Assembly (NCBI GenBank): GCA_051004015.1
Contig: JBPCKT010000114.1
Span: forward strand, 77,637-141,636
Direction: 5' to 3'
DNA length: 64,000 nucleotides
Source: SXOA01 sp051004015
GTDB taxonomy: Bacteria > Planctomycetota > Planctomycetia > Pirellulales > Pirellulaceae
Below are positions 41,501 to 50,894 of this stretch, piece by piece; position 1 is the stretch's first letter; every line of letters starts with the position of its first letter. The position numbers were made by a program, and so were the translations under genes. Below the pieces are notes generated by a model. That model saw only the letters and a program-made list of their open reading frames with translations. It was not told where the DNA came from and made no database searches.

Positions 41501-42421
41501 TCAACGCCCGCGATATTGGCCGGTCTGAATCGCTCCGTCGAGTTCACCCTGCAAGCTACGCCGCCGGGAACTTTCGTCTTTGATTTCGCCTAGCAGCGCG
41601 GCGACATCCTTCCACTGCTTAGCTTTGCGGGCTCCATTTCCCAACAGAAACGCCAGTTGGTCGCGGCGAACCTCGTCCAGCCCCGGTGAAAGCACCTTAA
41701 AAGCCTCGGCCCGCGTTGCCACCTTGCCGGCGACCGCCCCGTCTTTCTCGTAGGACTCCACGTCCAAGAACAATTTCAGCGACTTGGCAACCCCGCCCGA
41801 CGGATAGCGCCCGCAGAGTTCCGTTAGATTCTCAAAATGCCGCTCAAGTAACGGCATTGTTTCATCGAGAACAAGGTGGCCAACTGGAACGAACCGCTTG
41901 TCGAGCGGAAGTTGGCTTGCTGGCCACGGAATGACATCAATCGGTATCGGCTTGCTCAGAAATGTCCCAATGGCGCAAGTGACTTTCGCCCTGATCTCGG
42001 GTTTACCCACCTCGTGAAAAACGTGTTTCTTCCCCTTGGTTAGGAATACTTGTCCGTATTCAGCCCACTTCAAACCTGCGGCGATTTTAATCGGAGCCGG
42101 AAGTACTTCCGCCTTTTGTCCATTAATGAGATCATCCCACAGGAGCACCCATTCGCCCTCGTCTACCCGATATTCTATAAGACACGAAAACTGCGGCAGG
42201 ACTCTTGGTCCGGCAATCGTCACCTGCGAACGCGATTCATTAGTGATTACGACTTTGTATGACAAACCATCGTTCACATAAACTTGGGCGTCACTCGTCA
42301 AGAGTCCAATGCTCAGTAATTCGTCGGCGCGCGATTGCTGCGTAACTCTAACTGCCACCAGCGCAACCACGACAACCGCGATTTGTAATCTTCGACAGGC
42401 ATTCATACTAAGGACTCGCAT
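41501..42421 (-). CDS. hypothetical secreted protein
   Basis: 306 residues from ATG 42421 (ATG 42406 is equally possible; neither has a strong ribosome site). Hydrophobic signal (RRLQIAVVVVALVAVRVTQQ), then an Ig-like beta domain (VYVNDGLSYKVVITNESRSQ, GKKHVFHEVGKPEIRAKVTC) and a helical C-terminal half (LPLLERHFENLTEL-like stretch, EVRRDQLAFLLGNGARKAKQ). No family recognised. The start overlaps the end of the Calx-beta gene, so the two form an operon. Confidence 0.65.
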   Translation of the reverse strand: MRVLSMNACRRLQIAVVVVALVAVRVTQQSRADELLSIGLLTSDAQVYVNDGLSYKVVITNESRSQVTIAGPRVLPQFSCLIEYRVDEGEWVLLWDDLINGQKAEVLPAPIKIAAGLKWAEYGQVFLTKGKKHVFHEVGKPEIRAKVTCAIGTFLSKPIPIDVIPWPASQLPLDKRFVPVGHLVLDETMPLLERHFENLTELCGRYPSGGVAKSLKLFLDVESYEKDGAVAGKVATRAEAFKVLSPGLDEVRRDQLAFLLGNGARKAKQWKDVAALLGEIKDESSRRRSLQGELDGAIQTGQYRGR

Positions 42422-45090
42422 CCGGCTTGATACGTGATTGCAAACGGCCAAGTTGTCTTGGCGTAAACCGATTCTCCGCATTTGATCCATATAATAGGAT
42501 GTCTTTGTCCATTATTCCGGTATTCGCGGCATCTGTGGGCGGGTTCCCGTGGCCACCGAAGAAATTATGGGCAACTTCGTGGACAGTTACCCGCTTTTCG
42601 CAAATTCTGGCTCTCTCGTCCGCGGTTTCACCCCCGAAAGTGCGTGGATAATCCCGTAGTGAAATATAGCGGGTGAAGTCGCGGATAGTTTCAAGGTAAA
42701 TAACTGAGAATGGTGACTCGGCACCACCCCTTGTGGTCCCGAGCACAACGTCTTCGGGCTGCGGGTCGTCAAAGTCTTGGAGAATGGACCCCTCGTACGC
42801 ACCAATGACCTGTACTGACCAAAAAGACGTGCTATTGGCCACGTCTTTCATGGCGGCAAATCTTGCAAAGGCCGCACCTTGCGGAGTATCCGAATTCAAG
42901 TCTGGGCCTTCAATATTATGCATGAAGAAGTTAGGATCGGTACCGTCCTTGACGTCGTAGGTAGCCAAGTCCGCGATTACATCTATATTGGCTGGCAGAA
43001 ACCACTCGGCTAACATGCTAATGTCGGCGTCCCGAAGATTCCAGGGAGAAGGCGGCAGGTCGTCGAAGGGTTGGTCCTGATTGAAGGTGTCCGAGGCGTT
43101 CGGTTTACCCATTGAATCTCGTTCGATGTGCAGCGTTCGCCAGACAGTGAGTGTGTCAGTGACGCGATTTGAAGCCACAGCGAACCCCCCGGTTGGACCA
43201 CTAAGAATGGAAATCCCGTCGTCAGAGAGAGTGTGCGCGTTAATGTAAGCCAGATGGCCGCTCACGGAAACGCGGTAATTGTTGCCTGGCTGAGGAATGT
43301 AGATGGTATAACCAACTGTCTTGACGGTTTGCGACGCTTGGAACACCATGTGGTCGCTTTCTAAATCGCCACCCTTGGCATAACCGCCAAATCCATCGCG
43401 ATTATCATTGGGCTTGCGTCTCAGTGTCTTCGTGTTGTCGCTGCCGATCGGCGACGGCGCCGGGTTGGGATAATTTGGGTTGTCAACAATGTCATCGTTC
43501 GGATCGAGGTATCCGCTTCCAACGTCCTCGGATCTGGTGGCATTATACACGTGGTCGACGTCAAAGTCTTTCAAATACAAATCCGCGACCCATCCCGCCG
43601 GGACCGGCATGGCCAAGGTGACCTCGATATCTACATTCGAGTGGTCGTTTTGGTTGGGCACATGCTCCGGGGGAAGGTTGAACTCGGGATAAATCCGCGG
43701 CCCAAAATATTTCGGGTCCATCCAAATTGCGTCGTCGCCGTCAACACCGAGTCTGAGACCTGGATCGAAGACAGGCTTCACCCATTTCGTGCTGACGACG
43801 CCCTCGGCCGGCCTGTGCTTTGGCGCGACGAGCCAGGCACGGATTACCGCGTCGAATACGCCGGTCACCGTGATATCCCAATCTCCCACCAGTGGATTGG
43901 CGTAGATGAAGAACTGCGCGGGATTCTGGGGATTGGGAACCACACTCTGGGGGTTAATGGGTCCCCAGCCCAGGCCAGGGTCGTCATGGGGACGCTTGAG
44001 CAGGGTGAGGTCGGAGAGCTCATTTCGGAAGGGAACTTCCTGCGAGGGGAGCGTGACGGTCCAGCGCAGGTCGTCCTCCTGCCAGAGCATTTCATTATCG
44101 GGCGAGTTCTGCCAGGTGTCGTCGGGAGTTCTCCAGTCCACGGTCAGGTCGCTGAAGATGACTTCGTCGTTATCACGAATCTTGAGGAGCGCTTCGCCGG
44201 GTTGACCGATCAGGTACGCGCCGGGGCCTTGGTTGGGGGCGGGGTAGGGAACGAGCGCGAGCTTGAGGTATTCGTAAACCTCGATCGTGGAGTCATCGAT
44301 GGCCGTCAGCGAAAGGTTGGCGGTCGTCTGCCCGGCCGCGAAGGTAACGGAACCCGCCGGCGAGAGCGTCACGTCCGCGTCCGTGGCCGCGCTGTCCTCG
44401 GCAATGACGTAGGAGACGGTGAGCGCCGGACCGGCCATGTTGCGGACGAGGGTCAGGACACGCGATTGCCCTTCCAGAATGGGATCATGCGCGGACAAAG
44501 CGAAATTCACGGTGGGAACCCAGGGCGGAGGCGGGTCGGGGGGCGGGTTGTTGTCGCGGATGCTGGTGGTGTGGCTGCCCTGCATGATCGCCAGGCTGCC
44601 CGTGGGATTGGACAGGACAACGCGGAACGCTTCGAGCGGTTCACTGACTTCGTCGTACAAGATGGGAACGGTCACCTGCACGGAACTGTTCTGGTAGCTC
44701 AGGTAAACCGTGCCGGAACTCACGGTGAAATCCTCGCCCGGCGTGGCTCCCCCGGAAACCGCTTCCGTCGCCCAGTCCACGTTGCCGCTCTCCCCATAGG
44801 AAAATGGCGCGGCGGAAATCGTGAACTGGGCGGTGGCGGGTGTGCCGGGCAGAGTCGGTTCCAGAATATCGTTCGGGCCGCTAATCATGACCCCCGCCGT
44901 CAACATGCAGAGTGGTTCCAGCGTTTCAAAGCCCAGCGCGCGGTGGCGGTTCGTCCGTCGCGGGACGGACCAGTGTTCGGTCCTACTTTTGCGATGGGAA
45001 GTTGGCGAAACGGGGGGGGGCAGGGCTGATTGAATCGCTGCCCAGAAGCCAGTTCCACCACGGACGATTGCGCAGGAGCTGCTGACGCAT
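42408..45090 (-). CDS. Calx-beta surface protein with C-terminal metzincin-like motif; frame broken at a C9 tract
   Basis: The likely start is ATG 45090 (GAGGG upstream), giving RQQLLRNRPWWNWLLGSDSI, but a run of nine C (minus strand, 45020-45012) throws this into an early stop. Dropping one C joins it to a frame reading RALGFETLEPLCMLTAGVMI, the planctomycete 'FExLEPRxLL(S/T)A' surface-protein N-terminus, and on to residue about 893. Then come two Calx-beta repeats (DNNPPPDP linker, DSTIEVYEYLKLALV, LLKIRDND) and a long unrecognised beta part. The C-terminal end carries VHEVAHNFFGGHG and a Met-turn-like NTGIMDKD, as in zinc metzincins (His1, His5 and His11 present, Gly one place late). Probably an exported metalloprotease-like protein. 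Confidence 0.72.
45012..45020 (-). repeat. C9 homopolymer tract in coding region
   Basis: Nine consecutive C on the coding strand about 24 codons from the start. Eight C keeps the gene in frame, nine does not, ten opens a third frame. Either slippage (phase variation) or a base-count error. Confidence 0.8.
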
Positions 45091-45218
45091 GACTCGAGCC
45101 CTCGATGAAGTGAAGTTTCCACAGGGAGGGGAATCCCCCCGCAGTGACGACGAGTATGATTGTACCGATAGGGCAAGGGATTGCAAGCAAATTTCTCCCG
45201 CAGAATGTGGAGCCTCGC

Positions 45219-46313
45219 ATGTCTCTCGTCGGTGCGTCCGTGGACGATCTTGATACTCCCGCGCTCTGCGTGGATTTGGACGCGATGGAGGCCAACATTC
45301 AGGAGCTTGCCGGGGCTTGCCGTCGGCATGGCGTTTCCTGGCGGCCTCATGCCAAGTGCCACAAGTCCATCGACGTCGGCCGCAAGCTCATCGCGGCGGG
45401 GGCCATCGGCCTCACCTGCGCGAAGCTGGGGGAAGCCGAAGTGTTCGCCGCGGCCGGCATCCAGGACTTGTTGATTGCCAATGAGTTGGTCGGGCCGCAG
45501 AAGGTTCGCCGGCTGGTCGAATTGCGGCGGATTGCCGATCCCGTCTTTTGCATCGACCATCTCGATCAGGCCCGCCCCATCAGCGCGGCCATGCAAGCCG
45601 CCGGCCTGCGCGTGCGGGCCGTGCTGGAAATCAATATCGGCATGAACCGGGCCGGCATCCTTCCCGGCGAGCCCGCGCTGGCCTTGGCCCAGGAAATCGG
45701 CCGCCTGCCGGGCCTAGAACTGTCGGGAGTCATGGCCTGGGAAGGGCATCTTGTCACTGTCGAGGACCAGACAGAAAAGAAAGCCCAGATCCGCGCGGCA
45801 CTCTCGCAACTGACGGCAACCCGCGATCTGCTTGTTTCCAGCGGCCTCCCTTCGCCCATCGTCTCCTGCGGCGGCACCGGCTCGTTTCCCATTTCCGTCT
45901 CGCATCCGGGCGTGACCGAGATCGAAGCCGGGGGGGCGATCTTCATGGACGCATTCTATCGCCGCAAGTGCCGCATCTCGGCCTTTCAGCTCGCGCTCAA
46001 GGTCGTGGCCACCGTCGTCAGCCGGCCTGCTCCGGAACGGGCCATTATCGACGCCGGCCGGAAGACGATGAATATGGAGATGGCCATGCCCTTCGTGAAT
46101 GGCCGCGAAGATATTGAGGTCAAGAGTCTCAGTGCCGAGCACGGCACGCTCATACTCGCGCCATCCGCTCAAGGCCTCCGCATCGGCGAGCGCCTGGAAG
46201 TCATCCCCGGCTACAGCGACTTCACCAACGTCCTGCACGACCAGTTCCATGCCCTCCGCGGCACTCGTATCGAAGCGATCTGGCCGCTGCAAGGACGAGG
46301 GCGGCTGGCGTGA
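45219..46313 (+). CDS. D-threonine aldolase / D-serine dehydratase-like PLP enzyme (DSD1 family)
   Basis: 364 residues from ATG 45219 (the earlier in-frame ATG 45144 has no ribosome site). Fold-type III (alanine racemase-like) barrel: DLDTPALCVDLDAMEANIQE, PLP lysine in WRPHAKCHKS, LEINIGMNRAGILPGE, SCGGTGSFPISVSHPGVTEI. The C-terminal beta domain has GYSDFTNVLHDQFHALRG, where the family's metal ligands occur. Splits or dehydrates beta-hydroxy-D-amino acids; exact substrate unresolved. Followed by an M20 peptidase 63 nt on. Confidence 0.87.
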   Translation: MSLVGASVDDLDTPALCVDLDAMEANIQELAGACRRHGVSWRPHAKCHKSIDVGRKLIAAGAIGLTCAKLGEAEVFAAAGIQDLLIANELVGPQKVRRLVELRRIADPVFCIDHLDQARPISAAMQAAGLRVRAVLEINIGMNRAGILPGEPALALAQEIGRLPGLELSGVMAWEGHLVTVEDQTEKKAQIRAALSQLTATRDLLVSSGLPSPIVSCGGTGSFPISVSHPGVTEIEAGGAIFMDAFYRRKCRISAFQLALKVVATVVSRPAPERAIIDAGRKTMNMEMAMPFVNGREDIEVKSLSAEHGTLILAPSAQGLRIGERLEVIPGYSDFTNVLHDQFHALRGTRIEAIWPLQGRGRLA

Positions 46314-46376
46314 TTCCCGCCGGCCCACGCCCCTCGATTTTTCGCTAAAATAGCCTCGCCCCATTGCGAGGAAACC

Positions 46377-47585
46377 ATGAGCATTGATGTAGTCGAGACC
46401 CTGGCCGATCTGGTCCGCATTCCCAGCGTGAACCCGATGGGCCGCAGCGTCGGCGGCGAAGACATATATTACGAGCACCGCGTCACCAAATATCTGGAGG
46501 AGCTGTGTACCCGCCTGGGCATCGCCTGGGAGCGGTTCACGGTCGCCCCGAAACGAGACAACTTCATCGCCCGGGTGGATGGCTCGAAGTCGCCGGAGCG
46601 CGGCGGAAAAATCCTGCTGCTGGAAGCCCATCAAGACACGGTGCCCGTCGATGGCATGACCATCGACCCCTTCCAGGCCGAAATCAAGGAGGGCCGGATC
46701 TATGGCCGCGGGGCCTGCGACATCAAGGGGGGCATGGCCGCCATGCTGACGGCCCTGGCCCGCTTCGCCCAAAGCAAACCTCGCAAGCGGCCCACCGTCG
46801 TCCTGGCTTGCACCATCAACGAGGAGCATGGCTACAGCGGCGCACTGCACCTCGCCAATCTCTTCCGCGGCAAGCTGCCAGACCTCCGCTCCAAATTGCT
46901 GCCGCGGGTTCCCGACGCCACCATCGTGGCCGAGCCGACGAAGCTCAACGTCGTGGTTGCCCACAAGGGGGCGGTCCGCTGGCGGTGCCATACCGGCGGC
47001 GTGGCCACGCACAGCTCGCAGCCCCACCTGGGGGACAACGCCCTCTACCACATGGCCCGCGTGCTGCAAGTGTTGTCCACCTACGCCCGCGACGTGGCCC
47101 CGCACCTTTCGCAGCATGGGCTGGTCGGCCACCCCACGCTCAGCGTCGGCCTGATCAGCGGCGGCATCAGCGTGAACACGGTCCCCGATAAGTGCACCAT
47201 CGAAATCGACCGCCGCGTCCTGCCCGGCGAAAACCCCGAGTTGGCGTACCGCCACGCAGTGGACTACGTGAACTCCGTCGTCGCGGCCGGCACGCCGGTC
47301 ACGCACGACGCTCCCTTCCTCCAATCCTTCGGCCTCAACGACGACGCTAATACCGAGCTTTGCGAGCGGCTGGGCGAAGTTATCCAGAAACATAATGGCC
47401 CGGGGGAACGCATCGGCGTTCCCTTCGGCACCAACGCCCCGCAGTACGCCATCACCGGCAGCCCCACCGTCGTCTTCGGCCCCGGCAGCATCGACCAAGC
47501 CCACACCGCCGACGAATGGCTCGACCTCGACCAGCTCCGCGCCGCAGCCGACATCCTCAGCGACTTCGTGCGGCAGGATTGGTAA
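46377..47585 (+). CDS. M20-family metallopeptidase (ArgE/DapE/acetylornithine deacetylase-like)
   Basis: 402 residues from ATG 46377. Metal ligands in order: LLEAHQDTVPVDGM (His), GRGACDIKGGMAAM (Asp), INEEHGYSG (Glu-Glu), TIVAEPTKLN (Glu), and the late His in GSIDQAHTADEWLDL. Lid dimerisation domain in between (GGVATHSSQPHLGDNALYHM). Cytosolic two-zinc amidohydrolase removing acyl or succinyl groups from amino acids or cutting dipeptides. Neighbouring aldolase gene suggests a shared amino-acid-handling role. Confidence 0.9.
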   Translation: MSIDVVETLADLVRIPSVNPMGRSVGGEDIYYEHRVTKYLEELCTRLGIAWERFTVAPKRDNFIARVDGSKSPERGGKILLLEAHQDTVPVDGMTIDPFQAEIKEGRIYGRGACDIKGGMAAMLTALARFAQSKPRKRPTVVLACTINEEHGYSGALHLANLFRGKLPDLRSKLLPRVPDATIVAEPTKLNVVVAHKGAVRWRCHTGGVATHSSQPHLGDNALYHMARVLQVLSTYARDVAPHLSQHGLVGHPTLSVGLISGGISVNTVPDKCTIEIDRRVLPGENPELAYRHAVDYVNSVVAAGTPVTHDAPFLQSFGLNDDANTELCERLGEVIQKHNGPGERIGVPFGTNAPQYAITGSPTVVFGPGSIDQAHTADEWLDLDQLRAAADILSDFVRQDW

Positions 47586-47589
47586 AGTG

Positions 47590-47691
47590 ACCGGCGAGCG
47601 GCCTGCGTAAGCTGGCCGGTAACGTTGAACCGGCGAAAAGGACCGCTTCCCCTGGAGACTCACCGGCCAGCTTACGCTGGCCGCTCGCCGG
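47590..47691. repeat. long inverted repeat (dispersed palindrome type 2)
   Basis: Arms 47590-47620 and 47662-47691 (ACCGGCGAGCGGCC.. / ..GGCCGCTCGCCGG) match at 29 of 30 positions. It lies between the convergent M20 and phosphatase-cytochrome genes and may serve as a bidirectional terminator. Different sequence family from the REP copies at 3.9-10.6 kb. Confidence 0.85.
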
Positions 47692-47711
47692 CGAGTCGTG
47701 CGGACCCACTT

Positions 47712-48677
47712 CTACTTCTTCTCCCCCAGCGGCACGTCGCGGAACTGCTCGTGGCAGGCGGTGCAGTTCTTGGCGATCCGATCCATCCCTTTGGGAAAGA
47801 AATTGGGAGTTTTATCCGGTCGGCCGGCGGCAATCCAATCCTTGAGCGAGGACTCCAAGTCAGCGGCGGCGGCTTCACCTTCCTTCATCAATTCCTGAAA
47901 CCGCTGCGGCTTGTCCATAATCTCTTTCGTCCGCAGCAGCTCCGTGAAGTGCTCCCGCAGGAGCAGAGCTTCATGGTCTGGCTCCAAGGCCGGCTGGTCC
48001 TTGATGGGCCGCCACTTGTTGGCGGCAAAGAGCTTGAGGTGATCATTCGCGTGTTCCACGCCCACCATCGCCTCCGCCATCGGCGGCAGCTTGGCCGTCG
48101 CGGGAAACTCAGCCTGAAGAGCGTCGAGCAATTTGTCGTCAAACCGTTTGGCATTTTGAGCCGCCTGATACAGCCCCCGATAGCTCTCGCTGGTCCCGGC
48201 CACCACCAGCACCTGCCGAGCGTCCTTGTGGTCAATCAACCCTGCCCCCACGCACGCCGCCGAAGCTGCCGCGGGGCTGCGATGCTTGCCGTGATGGCAG
48301 TGGATGTAAATCGGCCCCGGCAAGTCCCGCACGGCCTTGGCCAATTCCTCCACCCGCTCTTCGGGGATTCCGTCATACCCGTGCGGCAGATGGACGTACC
48401 GCAGGCCAAACTTCTTCGCCAGCTCCACGTCCGGCCTGGCTCCATCCACGCTGATCACGGTCTTGATGCCCAAACCCTTCAACTCCGCAAAACCCGCCTC
48501 ACCCTCCGGCTGCCCGCCCGAAATGACGCGTGGATGGACCTGAAGAGCATTGGGGAGATGCTTCGCCGACAGTTTCTCGAGTACCGCCGCCTGAGGATTG
48601 CTCTTCACGGCAGGCTGCTCGTCCGCGACGAATGCCGCACAAGCCGCCAAGGCCAACAGCAATAGGGAGATTCTCAT
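47712..48677 (-). CDS. dual-specificity phosphatase-like domain fused to a C-terminal cytochrome c
   Basis: 321 residues from ATG 48677. Signal peptide 1-19. Residues about 40-165 form a DSP/DUF442-like phosphatase: VISGGQPEGEAGFAELKGLG, KTVISVDGARPD, and Cx5R in YIHCHHGKHRSPAAASA. A helical part (residues about 190-290) ends in a haem-binding CTACHEQFRD. A secreted phosphatase with a haem site is unusual. The active-site Cys, Gly and Arg are all present, so activity is plausible. The haem region resembles the cytochrome c' type with its CxxCH near the end. Confidence 0.8.
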   Translation of the reverse strand: MRISLLLLALAACAAFVADEQPAVKSNPQAAVLEKLSAKHLPNALQVHPRVISGGQPEGEAGFAELKGLGIKTVISVDGARPDVELAKKFGLRYVHLPHGYDGIPEERVEELAKAVRDLPGPIYIHCHHGKHRSPAAASAACVGAGLIDHKDARQVLVVAGTSESYRGLYQAAQNAKRFDDKLLDALQAEFPATAKLPPMAEAMVGVEHANDHLKLFAANKWRPIKDQPALEPDHEALLLREHFTELLRTKEIMDKPQRFQELMKEGEAAAADLESSLKDWIAAGRPDKTPNFFPKGMDRIAKNCTACHEQFRDVPLGEKK

Positions 48678-48765
48678 ATGGCTACCTACACGAATGACGC
48701 CCGCCGCTATCTGATTTTCCCTCATTTCACCGCAAATGGATAGAGCTGGCGATCAATACTCTGGG

Positions 48766-49626
48766 CTATCCCACGGTCTCGCGCATTGCCGCGCGTGTCC
48801 GTTCACGCCGCAACGCCAACAGCCGCTTGCGGACTTTCTTATCCAAAAACTTGGGGATCGGTTTGTCAGCTGGAATGGAGGCAACCGGCGTGGGAGCAGC
48901 GTGCCTGAGCGCCAGCGAGATGCACCCTCCAAGGTCAGCCCGCTGCTCGGAACCCACCAGCCCATAAGGGTTATTTTCGTTATTGCCTGGTTCTATCGTC
49001 GCCCGTTCTGGGACGGTCTGGCCCGCGCAAACATCGGCTGGAGCTGGAGTTGCATCAGCAGTGTCGCCCGGCTCGGAGGGAGCTGCCGGTGATTCCCGCT
49101 CCGAAACCCATAAGGGTTTTTCAGCTCGCTGTGCGCGCAGCAGCCGCTCCGCCCGGTCTTGCTGCTCGGCGAGCGCTCGGGCGGTTTTGCCCGTGACATC
49201 CACCCCCGCCAGCCGGGCCAGGTTCGTGGCCAGGCGCGTGGCCTGATTCAAAAACGTCGCTTTTCCGGAACTCTCGCGGCACGACCGGAACCACTCCTGC
49301 ATTGCCATCCGCATCCAGCCGTCGAGCTGAATCCGCAGCGTCTCCTCGGCCAGGCGAAGCTTCTGAATCTCCGTGTAGTCGTGATCCTCCCCCCGCGAAA
49401 CCTGGGTCATCCAGTCCCGCACCTGCTCCACAATCTGTGTCACCCGCGGCTGGGTGAGCTGGAACTCGGCGGCCGCCTGGGAATGCGACTTTCCCGTGAC
49501 CACGGCGGCAAAAATCTCGCGGTTTCGCAGGCTGGGAACCTGGCGGCGGATGGGTTGGGACTCGGACGAGGGACTACTTTCCGCAACCGGCGAATCGGCA
49601 AACGGCAAGGCAAAAGCGGCAGACAT
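48766..49626 (-). CDS. hypothetical HTH protein with helical middle and Pro/Ala tail
   Basis: 286 residues from ATG 49626. Residues about 28-70 look like a helix-turn-helix (IFAAVVTGKSHSQAAAEFQL, TQPRVTQIVEQVR) of the transposase/sigma4-like type. A helical stretch follows (RLAEETLRIQLDGWMRMAMQ, ATNLARLAGVDVTGKTARAL). The rest is low-complexity (EPGDTADATPAPADVCAG), ending in a basic helix (FLDKKVRKRLLALRRERTRA). Possibly a DNA-packaging/terminase-small-subunit-like or regulatory protein; no relatives are recognised with certainty. Confidence 0.6.
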   Translation of the reverse strand: MSAAFALPFADSPVAESSPSSESQPIRRQVPSLRNREIFAAVVTGKSHSQAAAEFQLTQPRVTQIVEQVRDWMTQVSRGEDHDYTEIQKLRLAEETLRIQLDGWMRMAMQEWFRSCRESSGKATFLNQATRLATNLARLAGVDVTGKTARALAEQQDRAERLLRAQRAEKPLWVSERESPAAPSEPGDTADATPAPADVCAGQTVPERATIEPGNNENNPYGLVGSEQRADLGGCISLALRHAAPTPVASIPADKPIPKFLDKKVRKRLLALRRERTRAAMRETVG

Positions 49627-49758
49627 GGGAGGCCTCCTGTGAAAAAAACGGGCGCAACTAACATCACAGGCGTATAGTATACAGACGAACCAAGCCTCGT
49701 CAACAACGCGCGGCGATATTTTGCGAGAAATGTCCCCTTTCGCTCCGCGAAAGGCGAC

Positions 49759-50766
49759 TTACTCCGCCGCGAATTCATCGTGGATGTACTTCGCAGCCGC
49801 GTCCCACTTTTTGACGGCGAGGTTGAAGTCCACTTGCATCGCATGGACGGTCTGCGGCGTTTCCACACGCGGCTTGAGCTTGACGGCAGAATTGAGCGGG
49901 ATTTGGGCGCTGGAGCCGAATGCCAGTCTCTCCTCCACCGCAGGGGCGAGGAGGTAGTCCACCAGCTTGCGGGCATTGGCTTCGTGGGGGGCTCCCCTAA
50001 TGATGCACAGCGTATTGGGAATGAAAAGGGTCCCTAGTTCCTTTTCCTCGCGGTCGGGATAGACAATCACTACGGGTGCGCCGCGCTCGACCTCGATGAT
50101 GGCGTCGTCGGTGTCAGTCAGCCCGAAGGCGAGCTGGCCATTTCCCACGGCGACGGCGACTTGCTTGTTTCCTCCCTGAATTTTGATTTCGTTCACTTTC
50201 AGGCTCTGAAAGAACTCCTCGGCTTTGTCGTCCCCCAGGGTCGCGAACAAGCAGGCCGCGTGCGTCGCCGTGGTGCCGAAGAGGGGCTTGGCGATGCCGA
50301 CCTTCCCTTTCCATTTCTTGTCCGCCAGGTCATAGATCGACTTCGGCCGCTCGTCCTCCGGCACAATCTTGGTGTTCACCAGCAGAACCCGCGCCCGTCC
50401 GGCAAAGCCATGCCAGGTCCCCTTTGGGGACTTGAAATACTCGGGATAGCTTTCCGCTGCCGGCGAGCGGTACACGGCCAGCAGCCCCTTTTCCTCCAGC
50501 CGCAGCGTGTTCAGGATTTCGTTGTTCCAAAAAACGTCGCAGCGGGGACGGTTGGTCTCCGCCATGATGGCCTGCGTCAGCCCCACGGTCTTGGTGCTCT
50601 CGATATCGTATTTGACGACGACGGACAGCCCGGATGCCAGTCCGGCGTCATTCAGGATCGGCTCCGAAAACTCGCGGTCGAGCGCCGAGTAGACGACGAC
50701 TTCGTCCTTGCTGGCGGAACAGCCGGAGAGAGCGAGCAGGAGGAAGAAACCGGCAAGAATACGCAT
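49759..50766 (-). CDS. ABC-type iron(III)/cation-like extracellular solute-binding lipoprotein
   Basis: 335 residues from ATG 50766. Lipoprotein signal with lipobox ALSGC (Cys about 16). Fold of the Fbp/AfuA type: VVVYSALDREFSEPILNDAG, YDIESTKTVGLTQAIMAETN, RCDVFWNNEILNTLRLEEKG, WHGFAGRARVLLVNTKIV, AVAVGNGQLAFGLTDTDDAI. No permease or ATPase gene is adjacent, so it is an orphan binding protein or works with a transporter elsewhere. The ligand (Fe(III) or other) cannot be read. Confidence 0.85.
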   Translation of the reverse strand: MRILAGFFLLLALSGCSASKDEVVVYSALDREFSEPILNDAGLASGLSVVVKYDIESTKTVGLTQAIMAETNRPRCDVFWNNEILNTLRLEEKGLLAVYRSPAAESYPEYFKSPKGTWHGFAGRARVLLVNTKIVPEDERPKSIYDLADKKWKGKVGIAKPLFGTTATHAACLFATLGDDKAEEFFQSLKVNEIKIQGGNKQVAVAVGNGQLAFGLTDTDDAIIEVERGAPVVIVYPDREEKELGTLFIPNTLCIIRGAPHEANARKLVDYLLAPAVEERLAFGSSAQIPLNSAVKLKPRVETPQTVHAMQVDFNLAVKKWDAAAKYIHDEFAAE

Positions 50767-50784
50767 GGAGCTCGCACCCCTCAC

Positions 50785-50888
50785 ACAAGCCTGAAACGCC
50801 AGCGAAGGAAAGCGCCGCGCTCAGGTGCGGTCCTATTATAGGCCCAACCTGTTCGCCTCGTTGTCCTTCGCTGGCGCTTCAGGCTTGT
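50785..50888. repeat. inverted repeat (dispersed palindrome type 3)
   Basis: Arms ACAAGCCTGAAACGCCAGCG.. (50785-50809) and the near-perfect complement (50864-50888), one mismatch over 25 bp. It lies between the giant toroid gene and the solute-binding gene on the same strand. Its sequence is unlike the other palindromes in the window. Confidence 0.85.
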
Positions 50889-50894
50889 GTCCGC

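Noticed and set aside
39042..41504. 820-codon minus-strand ORF
   Set aside because: Antisense shadow of the AsmA-like gene, which has a membrane helix and family motifs.
45714..47663. 649-codon minus-strand ORF
   Set aside because: Antisense to the aldolase-like and M20 genes, whose catalytic motifs are intact.
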